64,000 nt of DNA, taken from assembly GCA_965203685.1 (NCBI GenBank), contig OZ241908.1, positions 4,898,001 to 4,962,000 of the forward strand, written 5' to 3'. This DNA comes from VXYL01 sp965203685 (GTDB lineage Bacteria; Pseudomonadota; Gammaproteobacteria; Pseudomonadales; Azotimanducaceae). A program made the position numbers and the translations under genes. Positions 52,854 to 60,800 of the stretch are shown here, in pieces. How positions within the stretch are numbered: the first letter of the stretch is position 1; every line of letters begins with the position of its first letter. The notes beneath the pieces are model-generated. The model was not told where the DNA came from and searched no databases. It was given only the letters and a program-made list of their open reading frames with translations.

Positions 52854-53366
52854 CTACATGCGAGGGGCAGGCCCCTCGTGCTCCCCAGCTGAGGGCTCCT
52901 CGCTCGTGGACGACGTGATCACCGCCGCCCTCTTGATCGCTCGGCGGATCCGACCATACGTGCCGCAACGGCACACGTTGCCGCGCATCGCGGCGTCGAT
53001 GTCCGCGTCGCTCGGCGCGGGATTCTGCGCAAGCAACGCGGCCGCGGCCATGATCTGCCCCGATTGGCAATAGCCGCATTGCGGAACCTGCTCATCGATC
53101 CACGCCTGTTGCAACGCGTGGCGTTGCCCATCGCCACCGAGTCCTTCGATCGTCGTGACGGCACGACCGGCGACGGCGCCGACGGGTGTCGTGCACGACC
53201 GCACCGGGGCACCGGCGACATGCACCGTGCATGCCCCGCACTGGGCGATGCCACAACCGAACTTGGTACCTGTCAGCGCGAGATGTTCGCGCAGTACCCA
53301 CAGCAGCGGCATCTCCGGCTCAACATCGACCTGCCGGGCCTCGCCGTTCACTTCGATCTCGACCAT
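52854..53366 (-). CDS. 2Fe-2S subunit of molybdenum hydroxylase (IorA type)
   Basis: 170 residues with both clusters: FGCGIAQCGACTVHVAGAPVRSC (in part; about 37-58) and CGYCQSGQIMAAAALL plus CRCGTYGRIRRAI. Passes electrons from the Mo site of the adjacent large subunit to an external acceptor such as a c-type cytochrome. The family normally ends soon after the second cluster; here the last 15 residues, EEPSAGEHEGPAPRM, are encoded by a copy of the dispersed GC-rich repeat, so the native C-terminus has been replaced or extended. Confidence 0.92.
   Translation of the reverse strand: MVEIEVNGEARQVDVEPEMPLLWVLREHLALTGTKFGCGIAQCGACTVHVAGAPVRSCTTPVGAVAGRAVTTIEGLGGDGQRHALQQAWIDEQVPQCGYCQSGQIMAAAALLAQNPAPSDADIDAAMRGNVCRCGTYGRIRRAIKRAAVITSSTSEEPSAGEHEGPAPRM
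52858..52902 (-). repeat. dispersed GC-rich repeat, copy C (inside 2Fe-2S gene)
   Basis: On the minus strand: GAGCCCTCAGCTGGGGAGCA, then hairpin CGAGGGGC-CT-GCCCCTCG and CATG. It forms the final codons of the 2Fe-2S gene, whose stop TAG follows directly after the element. Confidence 0.75.
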
Positions 53367-53489
53367 CGCGTCTTCAACCAGCGACTTGAAACTTGGCGAT
53401 CATATGTCGAAACAAGCCGATCCGACCCGACGTCGTTACGCTACGCTTACCCGGCGGCTAACACCGAGCCGTAAGAAAAGGGGGGTTCC

Positions 53490-54308
53490 ATGGACTTGGG
53501 GTTACAGGGGAAGTGTGCGGTCGTCACCGGCGGCAGCCGCGGTATCGGCAAGGCCATTGCCATCGAACTCGCGCGCGAGGGCGTCGACCTCGCGATCATC
53601 GCGCGTGACCCGGACCGCCTGGCATCGGCGGCCGGGGAAATCGCGACCAACACGGGCAGGCGTGTTCTCCCGTTCGCCTGCGACGTCAAGGACCGCGCCT
53701 TGGTCGAGAGGACGATCGACGATGCGGCCGCCGAACTCGGTGGACTGCAGATTCTCGTGAACAGCGGCTCCGCGCCCGGCGGTTCCGCCACCGCGGTCGG
53801 GCGCATCGAGACCATCGTCGACGAGGACTTCCTGGACGATTTCAACGTCAAGTACATGGGTGCGCTGCGGTGCGCCCGCGCGGCGATTCCGCACCTCAGG
53901 GCATCGGGCTGGGGTCGCATCATCAACATCAGCGGTCTGAACGCCCGCATCGCCGGCAACATGAGCGGCGGCGCCCGGAACGGGTCGCTGGTGCACATGA
54001 CCAAGACCCTGGCGACGCAATTGGGCCGAGACGGGATCACCGTGAATTGCATCCACCCCGGCCTGACGCGCACGGAGCGCACCGCCGGCGTCATGCAGGC
54101 CCGCGCCGAGCGCGCTGGGACCACACCGGCGGAAGTCGAAGCGCGCGACTACGCGGACGACAGTCCCCGTGCCAACGCTATTCGGCGCATGGTCGACGCG
54201 GCCGAGATCGGCTATCTAACGGCCTTTCTCTGCTCGGACAAGGCTTGGTCCGTCACCGGCGAGGTGATTGCCGCCGACGGCGGCGGCAGCAATGCCGTGT
54301 ACTACTGA
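53490..54308 (+). CDS. SDR-family protein lacking the Tyr-Lys active-site pair
   Basis: 272 residues with a good cofactor site (VVTGGSRGIGKAIAIELA, 11-28), CDVKD, and NISGLNARIAGNMSGGARNG (147-165). The catalytic Ser148 is kept, but where YxxxK should stand the sequence has Gly160 and Asn164. The C-terminal GEVIAADGGGSNAVYY is typical of FabG-like proteins. Related sequences with a [G]ARN-x-[SA]-L motif are annotated as SDRs without known activity. It may be a cofactor-binding regulatory or differently catalysing protein. Divergent from the molybdenum hydroxylase operon across 123 bp. Confidence 0.85.
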   Translation: MDLGLQGKCAVVTGGSRGIGKAIAIELAREGVDLAIIARDPDRLASAAGEIATNTGRRVLPFACDVKDRALVERTIDDAAAELGGLQILVNSGSAPGGSATAVGRIETIVDEDFLDDFNVKYMGALRCARAAIPHLRASGWGRIINISGLNARIAGNMSGGARNGSLVHMTKTLATQLGRDGITVNCIHPGLTRTERTAGVMQARAERAGTTPAEVEARDYADDSPRANAIRRMVDAAEIGYLTAFLCSDKAWSVTGEVIAADGGGSNAVYY

Positions 54309-54317
54309 TCGGCGATT

Positions 54318-54737
54318 TCACGATCCTGCTGCGGTGACGACCGACGACACTGCGGTCACCACGAACCGTGCACCGTCACGCGCCCGATCAGCATCGGGTT
54401 GCGCGTAGAACTCCGAAGGGACCAGGTCCTCGGCACCGTAGAAGGCGAGTTCGCGATCGCGCCTCAAGTCGCGGGAAACGGCAGCAAGTCGATCCGCTCG
54501 TTCTTGCAGTACCTCCGGAAGTCGGCCTCTCTCGGCCAACAACAGCCCGGACACGTCATGAACCCGGGGCGGATCGATCCCGCAATGCCGTAGCAGGCCC
54601 TTGAGGGCCAACTCCACCGCCTCTTGCGACTCGCGAACGACATCCGCCCAGCTCTCCGAGCTGTACAGCAAATCCACAACATCGAGCCGAACCGTCGCCC
54701 GGCTGACATAGTCCTTCGCGAGCGCGGGGTTGCGCAT
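54318..54737 (-). CDS. HEPN-domain protein (probable toxin of HEPN/MNT pair)
   Basis: 139 residues, all-helical. The start at 54737 lies 4 nt after the stop of the nucleotidyltransferase gene. The pattern AKDYVSRATVRLDVVDLLYSS, VRESQEAVELALKGLLRH and PPRVHDVSGLL is that of HEPN proteins (the H-D-x-x-x-L-L step is conserved). HEPN domains are commonly RNases kept in check by a partner nucleotidyltransferase that AMPylates or binds them. The exact Rx4-6H catalytic motif is not unambiguous here, so toxicity is inferred from pairing. Confidence 0.8.
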   Translation of the reverse strand: MRNPALAKDYVSRATVRLDVVDLLYSSESWADVVRESQEAVELALKGLLRHCGIDPPRVHDVSGLLLAERGRLPEVLQERADRLAAVSRDLRRDRELAFYGAEDLVPSEFYAQPDADRARDGARFVVTAVSSVVTAAGS

Positions 54738-54741
54738 CGCC

Positions 54742-55305
54742 TCAGGCCTCCACCCAGTACGGCTGACCATGGGCCGTTCGCCGGCGCAGCCGCCCTGCCG
54801 CCTGTAGCCGGCGTACGCCAACCAGACGCTGAGACAGCCGGGGATCGCGCTCATAGAGTACGATTCCGTCCAAGGCTATTTCGGCCCACAGGCCTGAGGG
54901 CACACCGTCGAGTGCCGGCAGGTGCACGAAATGAGGCTCCACCGGGTGACCCTCCCAGCGTAACGGCTCCTCGTCCCAACGCCGGTACAACGCGCGGCTA
55001 AGCGGCACATCCGGGTCGACAACGATGAGGATGTCGATGTCTGACGAGTCCGCTAGCTCGCCGCGTGCCCACGAACCGAAGGCCACAACGGCGATCAACG
55101 CCTCACCAACCACCGCCGCGGCACGTTTGATCACGACCGAAGCACCTGCGAAGGCCCCCCCATCGATGACTGGCATGGCGAGTTTGGTCGCGCAGTATTC
55201 GTTGAGCGAGACGCCCCGCGCTCGTGCAGCCGCCCGTAAGGATCCATGCAACCCCGGGTCAAGACGGAGGACGAAACGACCGGAAGCGGGCTCTTGGAAA
55301 CTCAT
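54742..55305 (-). CDS. ribbon-helix-helix (HicB-like) domain fused to MNT nucleotidyltransferase (antitoxin)
   Basis: 187 residues. Residues 8-42 (GRFVLRLDPGLHGSLRAAAR, then GVSLNEYCATKL) match the C-terminal ribbon-helix-helix DNA-binding module of HicB-type antitoxins. Residues 65-135 are a minimal nucleotidyltransferase with GSWARGELADSSDIDILIVVD (in part; the GS...D-x-D metal site at about 77-91). In HEPN/MNT systems the MNT partner neutralises HEPN; a fused DNA-binding domain would let the antitoxin autoregulate. First of two genes; 63 bp separate it from the PaaI-like operon end upstream. Confidence 0.85.
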   Translation of the reverse strand: MSFQEPASGRFVLRLDPGLHGSLRAAARARGVSLNEYCATKLAMPVIDGGAFAGASVVIKRAAAVVGEALIAVVAFGSWARGELADSSDIDILIVVDPDVPLSRALYRRWDEEPLRWEGHPVEPHFVHLPALDGVPSGLWAEIALDGIVLYERDPRLSQRLVGVRRLQAAGRLRRRTAHGQPYWVEA

Positions 55306-55368
55306 GACCCTGGCATAGTACTACGGACCAGACAACTTTGATACTTGCGAGCTGCCAGCGCGACGCGG

Positions 55369-55824
55369 TTAGTCGGGTGCTCGACTCCCGGTTCGAGGAG
55401 CGACGATGGTGCATGTCCCCTGGGCGACAGCGACGAGCCGGTTCTCGTTCGTGACGTCGATGCGGACCACCGACAAGCGGCGGCTCATGGAGACGATCTC
55501 CGCGGATGCAACGCAGGTGCCACCGGTGACGGGTCGGAGCAGGTTGATCTTGAACTCCGTGGTGGCTGCCCAGTAGCCGTCCTCCATCACCGGGTACATC
55601 ACCATACCCAGGACGTGGTCGCACAACGCCGACAGGCACCCGCCGTGCATGTTGCCGAAACCCGTCAACAGCGCTTCCGTCACCGGCATCTCGCAGACCA
55701 GGCGACCCGCCTCGATCTCCGTGATTCTCAGCCCGAGAAAGCCATCGATGCCATTGCTGCCGACATGACCGATCGTCCGGTCGGCCCATGCCTGGTTGAA
55801 CACTTCGAAGTCCGGTCGTCCCAT
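55369..55824 (-). CDS. PaaI-type hotdog thioesterase
   Basis: 151 residues with the PaaI/YbgC-like fold: LLTGFGNMHGGCLSALCDHVLG (HGG catalytic motif), TEFKINLLRPVTGGTCVASAEI and AVAQGTCTIV. Hydrolyses acyl-CoA thioesters of aromatic or medium-chain acids. AGGAGG precedes the ATG and overlaps the stop of the alcohol dehydrogenase gene, so it is the last gene of the five-gene minus-strand operon. Confidence 0.9.
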   Translation of the reverse strand: MGRPDFEVFNQAWADRTIGHVGSNGIDGFLGLRITEIEAGRLVCEMPVTEALLTGFGNMHGGCLSALCDHVLGMVMYPVMEDGYWAATTEFKINLLRPVTGGTCVASAEIVSMSRRLSVVRIDVTNENRLVAVAQGTCTIVAPRTGSRAPD

Positions 55825-55833
55825 CTCGCCTCC

Positions 55834-56931
55834 TCACGGATCGGGCGCGAACACGCCGTGCAGGGGCGGAACGCCCGGCCGATCCCCCGCCATCACCTGC
55901 AAGAGCTCCTCGATATCCCCGAAGCCTGCGACTTGCCGCGGCAGGTCCGCGAACGGATAGCGGCCCGATGCCAGCATGGCCAGCGCCTTCCGGTAAGCGG
56001 TCATGTCGACGCCAAGCGCCCCGAGGATGCGCAACTCCTTGAAGACGATCCGGTCCGGGTCGAGGCCGGGCGTCTCAGGCGAGCCGCGCAAACCCGCGAG
56101 CACGACCGTGCCGCCGTTTCGGGCTAGCGACACGGCTTGGCCGAACGCGGTCGGGGCCTTGGCGGTCACGTCGACGACCACGTCGGCCTTCCGTCCGGTC
56201 GCGGCCCGGAGGGCATCGTTAGGATCCGTCGTCGCGACATCGACGGCGAGGTCGACACCGAAACGTGGCGCGATCGCTAGGCGTTCGGCGTCGCGCGGTC
56301 CAAGCCCGGTGATCATCACGAACTCCGCGCCCGCATCCTTGGCCGCTGCCGCGGCGCACAGCCCGCGCACGCCCGGCCCCAAGATCGCCACCACATCGCC
56401 AGCGCGCGTCTCCGGCAACTCGACGCCCCAACGGATTCCCGCACCGAGCGGGTTGAACAGCGTCGCGTAGATCGGATCCATCGCATCAGGCACCGGCAGC
56501 AGCAACGAGTCGGGCGACAGGACCAGGTGCGTCGCGTACCCGCCACCCAGGGCGGGCGGACTGTCGACGCTCGTGAAACCCACCATCGTCGCCGTGCCGT
56601 TGCGGACGCAACGGCGGTAGACGCCCGACTTGCAGGCATCGCACTCGCCGCAGGACTTGAACACCTCCACGGCCACGCGCTGCCCGGGGGTCACGCCCCA
56701 ACGCGCGGCGGCATCGTCGCCGACATCCTCGACGACGCCAACGACCTCGTGACCGGGGATGATGTCCGGGGCGCTCTTGACGTGCCCACTGTATTGCTCG
56801 TGATCGGTCCCGCAGAGTCCGCATGCCTCGACGCGCAGGACGCCTTCGCCCGGCCCGACCTCCGGCACGTCGAATACGCGTCGATCGAATTGTCGAGGCG
56901 CCTCAAGGACCATGGCCGTTGCCGTCGTCAT
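55834..56931 (-). CDS. zinc-dependent medium-chain alcohol dehydrogenase
   Basis: 365 residues. Catalytic zinc: CGLCGTDHEQYSGH and PGHEVVGVVEDVG; structural zinc: CGECDACKSGVYRRC. Cofactor site in VVAILGPGVRGLCAAAAAKDAGAE; the change from GxGxxG to GPGVRG is common in relatives. It oxidises a secondary alcohol or polyol. ATG at 56931; a TTG six bases earlier is possible. It follows the GPH transporter gene by 12 bp in an operon with a 6-phosphogluconate-dehydrogenase-like enzyme, suggesting catabolism of an imported glycoside-like compound. Confidence 0.9.
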   Translation of the reverse strand: MTTATAMVLEAPRQFDRRVFDVPEVGPGEGVLRVEACGLCGTDHEQYSGHVKSAPDIIPGHEVVGVVEDVGDDAAARWGVTPGQRVAVEVFKSCGECDACKSGVYRRCVRNGTATMVGFTSVDSPPALGGGYATHLVLSPDSLLLPVPDAMDPIYATLFNPLGAGIRWGVELPETRAGDVVAILGPGVRGLCAAAAAKDAGAEFVMITGLGPRDAERLAIAPRFGVDLAVDVATTDPNDALRAATGRKADVVVDVTAKAPTAFGQAVSLARNGGTVVLAGLRGSPETPGLDPDRIVFKELRILGALGVDMTAYRKALAMLASGRYPFADLPRQVAGFGDIEELLQVMAGDRPGVPPLHGVFAPDP

Positions 56932-56943
56932 CGCCAAACCCAG

Positions 56944-58398
56944 TCAGCGCGGCTGGTCCGCCAATTGGCGGCGCGTCGATTCGTAATCCGCTTGGTGAAT
57001 CCTGTACTGCGCATAGAGCACGGCCGCGATCACCCCGGGAATGATGGCAAGCGGCGAGTCGATCATGCCCAGCCACCAGATCGTGTCCACGGGCACTTCA
57101 CCGGGCTCGGCTTTCTCGGGGAACGCAATCACCGCCAATGCCACCGCGGCTACGCCATGTCCGAGCGAGGCATCGAGTTTCGCGAAGAACGTGCGCGCCG
57201 AGTACAGGATGCCTTCCTGGCGTACGCCGTAGCGAACCGCGTTCTCGTCCGCGATGTCGGCGAGCGCGGACATGACGCTGATGTTCAACACGCTCCCGGA
57301 CACGGCCCCGAGTGCACCGAACCCCGCAATCGCCCACATCAGTGCCGTCGTCCCGTTGTCCGGGAAGTAGCCGAACAGGCGGAGGATCACCGGCATGGCC
57401 GGGAAAATCGACAACATCAGTGCCGTCGTGACGATGGTCGCGCGCTTGTCGAATCGACTATGGATCCGCGCCGAGAGCAGGAAACCACTCACATAGCCCA
57501 CCGCGGAGCCGATCAACAGGATGTTGGCGAACTGATCGGCGGTCAGTTCCCAGTAGTACACCGTCATGTAGGCGTTCAGTGCGCCGCGCACGCCCAGCAT
57601 CAGGGACAGCGCAAAGAGCGCGAGCATCAGGAACAGGTAGTTCCGATTGGTGAGCGCCATCACGATGTCGCGGAAGAACTCATGCACGCTGAATCCGCCA
57701 ACGTCCTCCGCCGGTTGCGGAAGCGTCGGAATGCGATCCCGCGTGAACCACGCGGACAGGAACAGCACGACCATGATGACCAGGGCGTTGGAGATGGACA
57801 GCGTCCGGTAGCCCTCGGGATTCAAGAGCGCATTGGCGTACTGCGCGGTAACGGCGAAGAACAGCAGCGTGTTGATCTTGTGCACCACCGCGCCGCCGAT
57901 CCAGCCGAAGAAGTTGTTGTACGACATGATCCGCGTGCGCTCGATGTAGCCGCGGGACAACTCGCCACCCATGGCCAGGTGCGGAACGTGGTAGACCGTC
58001 ATGAATGTCCGCAGGAGGATCGACCAGGTCAGGAACCAGACGAAGAGCGTCGTTCCCGCGACGTCCGGCGGATTGAAGACGCACCAGAACGACAACGCGA
58101 TCGGTGCCGGTGCGATGAACATGAACGGGTGCCGACGACCCCAGCGCTTGGACCGCCACCTGTCCGACAGGGAGCCGACCAGTGGATCGGAGACCGCGTC
58201 GACGAAGATCGAGATCGTGGGCACGAGCCCCGCGAGCAGGACGTCCAAGCCCAGCACCTGGTTGTAGTAGAGCATGCTGAGCACGCCCACGGGGTAGAGC
58301 GACAGTGTCTCCGCCGCGGAGCCGACGCCGAACGCCATGCGCGTGCGACGCGGGACCGTGTCCGACACCGGGTTGGTTGCCCCCGCCGCTTCAGCCAC
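56944..58398 (-). CDS. GPH-family (MFS) cation symporter, copy 2
   Basis: 484 residues with about twelve membrane segments. Landmarks: MLYYNQVLGLDVLLAGLVPT, VDAVSDPLVGSLSDRWRSKRWGRRHPFMF (in part), YHVPHLAMGGELSRGYIERTRIMSY and GVRQEGILYSARTFFAKLD. Same family as the gene at 46174 but clearly distinct. The GTG start overlaps the stop of the DUF1932 gene by 8 nt, so translation is probably coupled. Imports a glycoside or similar compound for the enzymes encoded on either side. Confidence 0.92.
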   Translation of the reverse strand: MAEAAGATNPVSDTVPRRTRMAFGVGSAAETLSLYPVGVLSMLYYNQVLGLDVLLAGLVPTISIFVDAVSDPLVGSLSDRWRSKRWGRRHPFMFIAPAPIALSFWCVFNPPDVAGTTLFVWFLTWSILLRTFMTVYHVPHLAMGGELSRGYIERTRIMSYNNFFGWIGGAVVHKINTLLFFAVTAQYANALLNPEGYRTLSISNALVIMVVLFLSAWFTRDRIPTLPQPAEDVGGFSVHEFFRDIVMALTNRNYLFLMLALFALSLMLGVRGALNAYMTVYYWELTADQFANILLIGSAVGYVSGFLLSARIHSRFDKRATIVTTALMLSIFPAMPVILRLFGYFPDNGTTALMWAIAGFGALGAVSGSVLNISVMSALADIADENAVRYGVRQEGILYSARTFFAKLDASLGHGVAAVALAVIAFPEKAEPGEVPVDTIWWLGMIDSPLAIIPGVIAAVLYAQYRIHQADYESTRRQLADQPR

Positions 58399-59233
58399 GA
58401 CGTTGCCCGGCGTTGCCGAGTATCTCGGCCAGGACGACGTCGATATCGGCGCCGCCCGGCATGTCCTTCAGCGCAGCCATGCGCGCATACAGTTCCGCCG
58501 CACCCTCGTGGAAGCCCGAGGGGAGATCCGCCTGCGCGAACGTCGCCGCAATCTCGCGCATCTCTCCTTCGAAGCGCCACGCCTTCTGGCTTGTCGACTT
58601 CGCGGTCCCGGCGCTTCGCGAACGAAGCCCGGGCTGCGAGATGTCCCACTCCGCGAGCAGTTCCTGGCTGACGCCGTACGCTTGGGCCAGCGCGCGGACG
58701 GCCAGCAGAAGCGCCGACGAGCCCTTGGTGAAGGCCGCGTAGCACATCTTGAGCGCGGACGCCCGGGTCGCCCCGGTACTGATCGCCCGGGCATCGACGA
58801 GCGAGCCTTCGAACAGCGCTGCCACCGCCTCGGCGTGTTCGCCCGACAGGTAGAACCGTGTGGCTCCAGCGCGCCAAGCCGGCGGGCCGATGATTCCGCC
58901 ATCGACGTAACGCGTCTCGAACAGCCCGTGGACCGTTTCCGCGGTCGCCGGCGAGACGGCGTTGCCGTCCACGTAGATGCCGCTGAACCCCGCGCCATGC
59001 ACCTGGCGGGCAACGTCCACCGCGGCGTGCGGCGGGCAGACCGAGAGCACGAGTTCCGCACCACCGAGCCCCGCCTCCAACGTCTCGACCCGCGACAGGC
59101 CGGCATCCTGGGCCCGGATCAAAGTCTCGGCGCTACGACCTTCCGCGACCCAGGACGTATCGTGACCACCGGCGACCAGCGCCGCGCCGATGGACGCGCC
59201 CATGGCGCCTGGATGCATGAGCATGACGTTCAC
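58391..59233 (-). CDS. 6-phosphogluconate-dehydrogenase-like oxidoreductase with DUF1932 domain
   Basis: 280 residues. N-terminal NAD(P)-binding part: MLMHPGAMGASIGAALVAGGHDTSWV, LVLSVCPPHAA, YVDGNAVSPATAE. The C-terminal DUF1932 domain includes GATRASALKMCYAAFTKGSSALLLA with the Lys expected in the active site. Family members act as beta-hydroxyacid dehydrogenases or imine reductases. ATGA overlap with the upstream M20 hydrolase gene and an 8-nt overlap with the transporter downstream. Confidence 0.85.
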   Translation of the reverse strand: MNVMLMHPGAMGASIGAALVAGGHDTSWVAEGRSAETLIRAQDAGLSRVETLEAGLGGAELVLSVCPPHAAVDVARQVHGAGFSGIYVDGNAVSPATAETVHGLFETRYVDGGIIGPPAWRAGATRFYLSGEHAEAVAALFEGSLVDARAISTGATRASALKMCYAAFTKGSSALLLAVRALAQAYGVSQELLAEWDISQPGLRSRSAGTAKSTSQKAWRFEGEMREIAATFAQADLPSGFHEGAAELYARMAALKDMPGGADIDVVLAEILGNAGQRRG

Positions 59234-60678
59234 TTGCGATAGTCCAGCGGCGGTTCACGGTCGCCGAGCAACGGCGCGTAGACGAAGTTGGGGCCCCGAC
59301 GTTCCATGAACTCCACCCGCGCCTTCGCGATCAGTTCCGCATCCATGTAGAGGCTGCGGGCGGTCTCGGCGAGGACCTTGGCCGCCAGGATCATCCCCTT
59401 GTGGCCGATGCTCATTCCCCCCGCAGCGACGGCTTGCCAGCTATGGGCCGGGGTGCCTGGTACCCACGTCGCGGTTCCGAATCCCGCGGTAGGCACATTC
59501 CAGCTCACGTCGCCGACGTCCGTGGAGCCCATTTTCTGGCGGAACTGGAACGGCTCGATCTCGATGGTCGACTCCAAGGGCCTCAAGCTGCCGAACAAGG
59601 ACTTTCGCAACGTGGTCGCAAAAGCCCTTTCCGCTTCGTCGTATTGGACACCGCCCAAGCGTACCAAGTGGGCGTGGATCACTTCGGCCAAAACATCGTT
59701 GCGCAGCAATGGGAAGTTGCCGTGCATGACCTCGTATGACATCCGCGTACCCGTCCCGAGGGCGGCACCCTCGGCCGCCGCCACCACCCGCTCGAACAAC
59801 GCCTCCACCATATGCGGCTCGGGATGGCGCACGTAGTAGTACACCTCCGCTCGCTCGGGAACGATGTTCGGCGCACGACCCCCGTCGGTGATGACGTAGT
59901 GCAGCCGGGCCGTCGAAGGCATGTGCTCGCGCATCAGGTTGGTCATGTAATTCATCGCCTCGACGCCGTCGAGGGCCGAGCGGCCACGGTGCGGCGAGGC
60001 CGCCGCATGCGCCGCGATCCCCCGGAACGTGAACCGACCCGACTTGTTGCCGTTGCTGCTCTCCGGGGACGCGATGTTGCGGTCCGACGGGTGCCAATGC
60101 AGGACGATGTCCACACCGTCGAAAAGGCCGGCCCGTGTCAGGTAGACCTTGCCGGAGCCACCTTCTTCGGCGGGCGTGCCGTACAGCCGCACCGTTCCGG
60201 GCGTTCCGGTGCTCTCCAACCAGTCCGCGATCACCACCGCCGCGGTGGTCGAGGCGCCGCCAAACAGATGGTGGCCGCAAGCCTGGCCCGGTGCGTCGGG
60301 AACAACCGGCTGCCGACGCGGCACCGGAGCCTGCGACAAGCCGGGCAGGGCGTCGAATTCCGCCAAGATCCCGATGACCGGCCCCCCACTCCCACGCTCC
60401 GCGACGAACGCCGTGGGGATGCCAGCCACTGCACGCTCCACGCTGAAGCCGTTGCCTTCGAGGTATCCCGCCAGGCGCTCGGCGCTGCGCGTCTCGAGGT
60501 AGCCGAGTTCAGCGTAGTCGAAGAGGTCGGATGCGAGCGACACGGCCTCGTCGTATCGTGCATCCACCAACGGCGTCAGATCGTCCGCCGCCGAACCCGC
60601 CGAGGCGGTCAGCACAAGCCCGGCAGCCGCGAACCACGCGACCAACCGCCTTCGGCGTACCGAATGCTCGTCCTGCAA
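59230..60678 (-). CDS. exported M20-family amidohydrolase (AbgB-like)
   Basis: 482 residues of the M20D dipeptidase/aminoacylase type, close in length and motif order to AbgB, which cleaves p-aminobenzoyl-glutamate. Seen: GILAEFDALPGLSQ, PGQACGHHLFGGAST (metal Cys/His region), RLYGTPAEEGGSGKVYL, WHPSDRN, the lid domain GIAAHAAASPHRGRSALDGVEAMN (in part) and GTPAHSWQAVAAGGMSIGHKGM near the end. A signal peptide (LVAWFAAAGLVLTASAGSA) is present. The likely start is the TTG at 60678, preceded by AAGGGG. First gene of the five-gene operon. It may release an amine or amino acid from an amide outside the cytoplasm. Confidence 0.85.
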   Translation of the reverse strand: MQDEHSVRRRRLVAWFAAAGLVLTASAGSAADDLTPLVDARYDEAVSLASDLFDYAELGYLETRSAERLAGYLEGNGFSVERAVAGIPTAFVAERGSGGPVIGILAEFDALPGLSQAPVPRRQPVVPDAPGQACGHHLFGGASTTAAVVIADWLESTGTPGTVRLYGTPAEEGGSGKVYLTRAGLFDGVDIVLHWHPSDRNIASPESSNGNKSGRFTFRGIAAHAAASPHRGRSALDGVEAMNYMTNLMREHMPSTARLHYVITDGGRAPNIVPERAEVYYYVRHPEPHMVEALFERVVAAAEGAALGTGTRMSYEVMHGNFPLLRNDVLAEVIHAHLVRLGGVQYDEAERAFATTLRKSLFGSLRPLESTIEIEPFQFRQKMGSTDVGDVSWNVPTAGFGTATWVPGTPAHSWQAVAAGGMSIGHKGMILAAKVLAETARSLYMDAELIAKARVEFMERRGPNFVYAPLLGDREPPLDYRK

Positions 60679-60750
60679 CGCGTGTTCCCCTTCAGATTTC
60701 GAAAGGCATGGTAGCAGCCCGCACGGTGTCGCCCGCAAACCGGTAAGCGC

Positions 60751-60800
60751 CACATTTTTATGCTTGAAAATATAATCTTCATCAACATAATGCTTAGGCG
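60751..60800 (+). promoter_or_regulatory. AT-rich leader with repeated ATGCTT and TATAAT box
   Basis: A sharp drop in GC just ahead of the ATPase gene: CACATTTTTATGCTTGAAAA, then TATAAT (60771-60776), then ACATAATGCTTAGGCG before the ATG. TATGCTT/TAATGCTT occurs twice about 30 bp apart. TATAAT is a consensus -10, 24 bp before the start, but no -35 is clear. A candidate operator/promoter, and possibly foreign DNA. Confidence 0.45.

Noticed and set aside
56527..58671. 714-codon plus-strand frame opposite the GPH carrier and alcohol dehydrogenase
   Set aside because: His/Arg/Glu-rich antisense translation; the minus-strand operon explains the coding signal.
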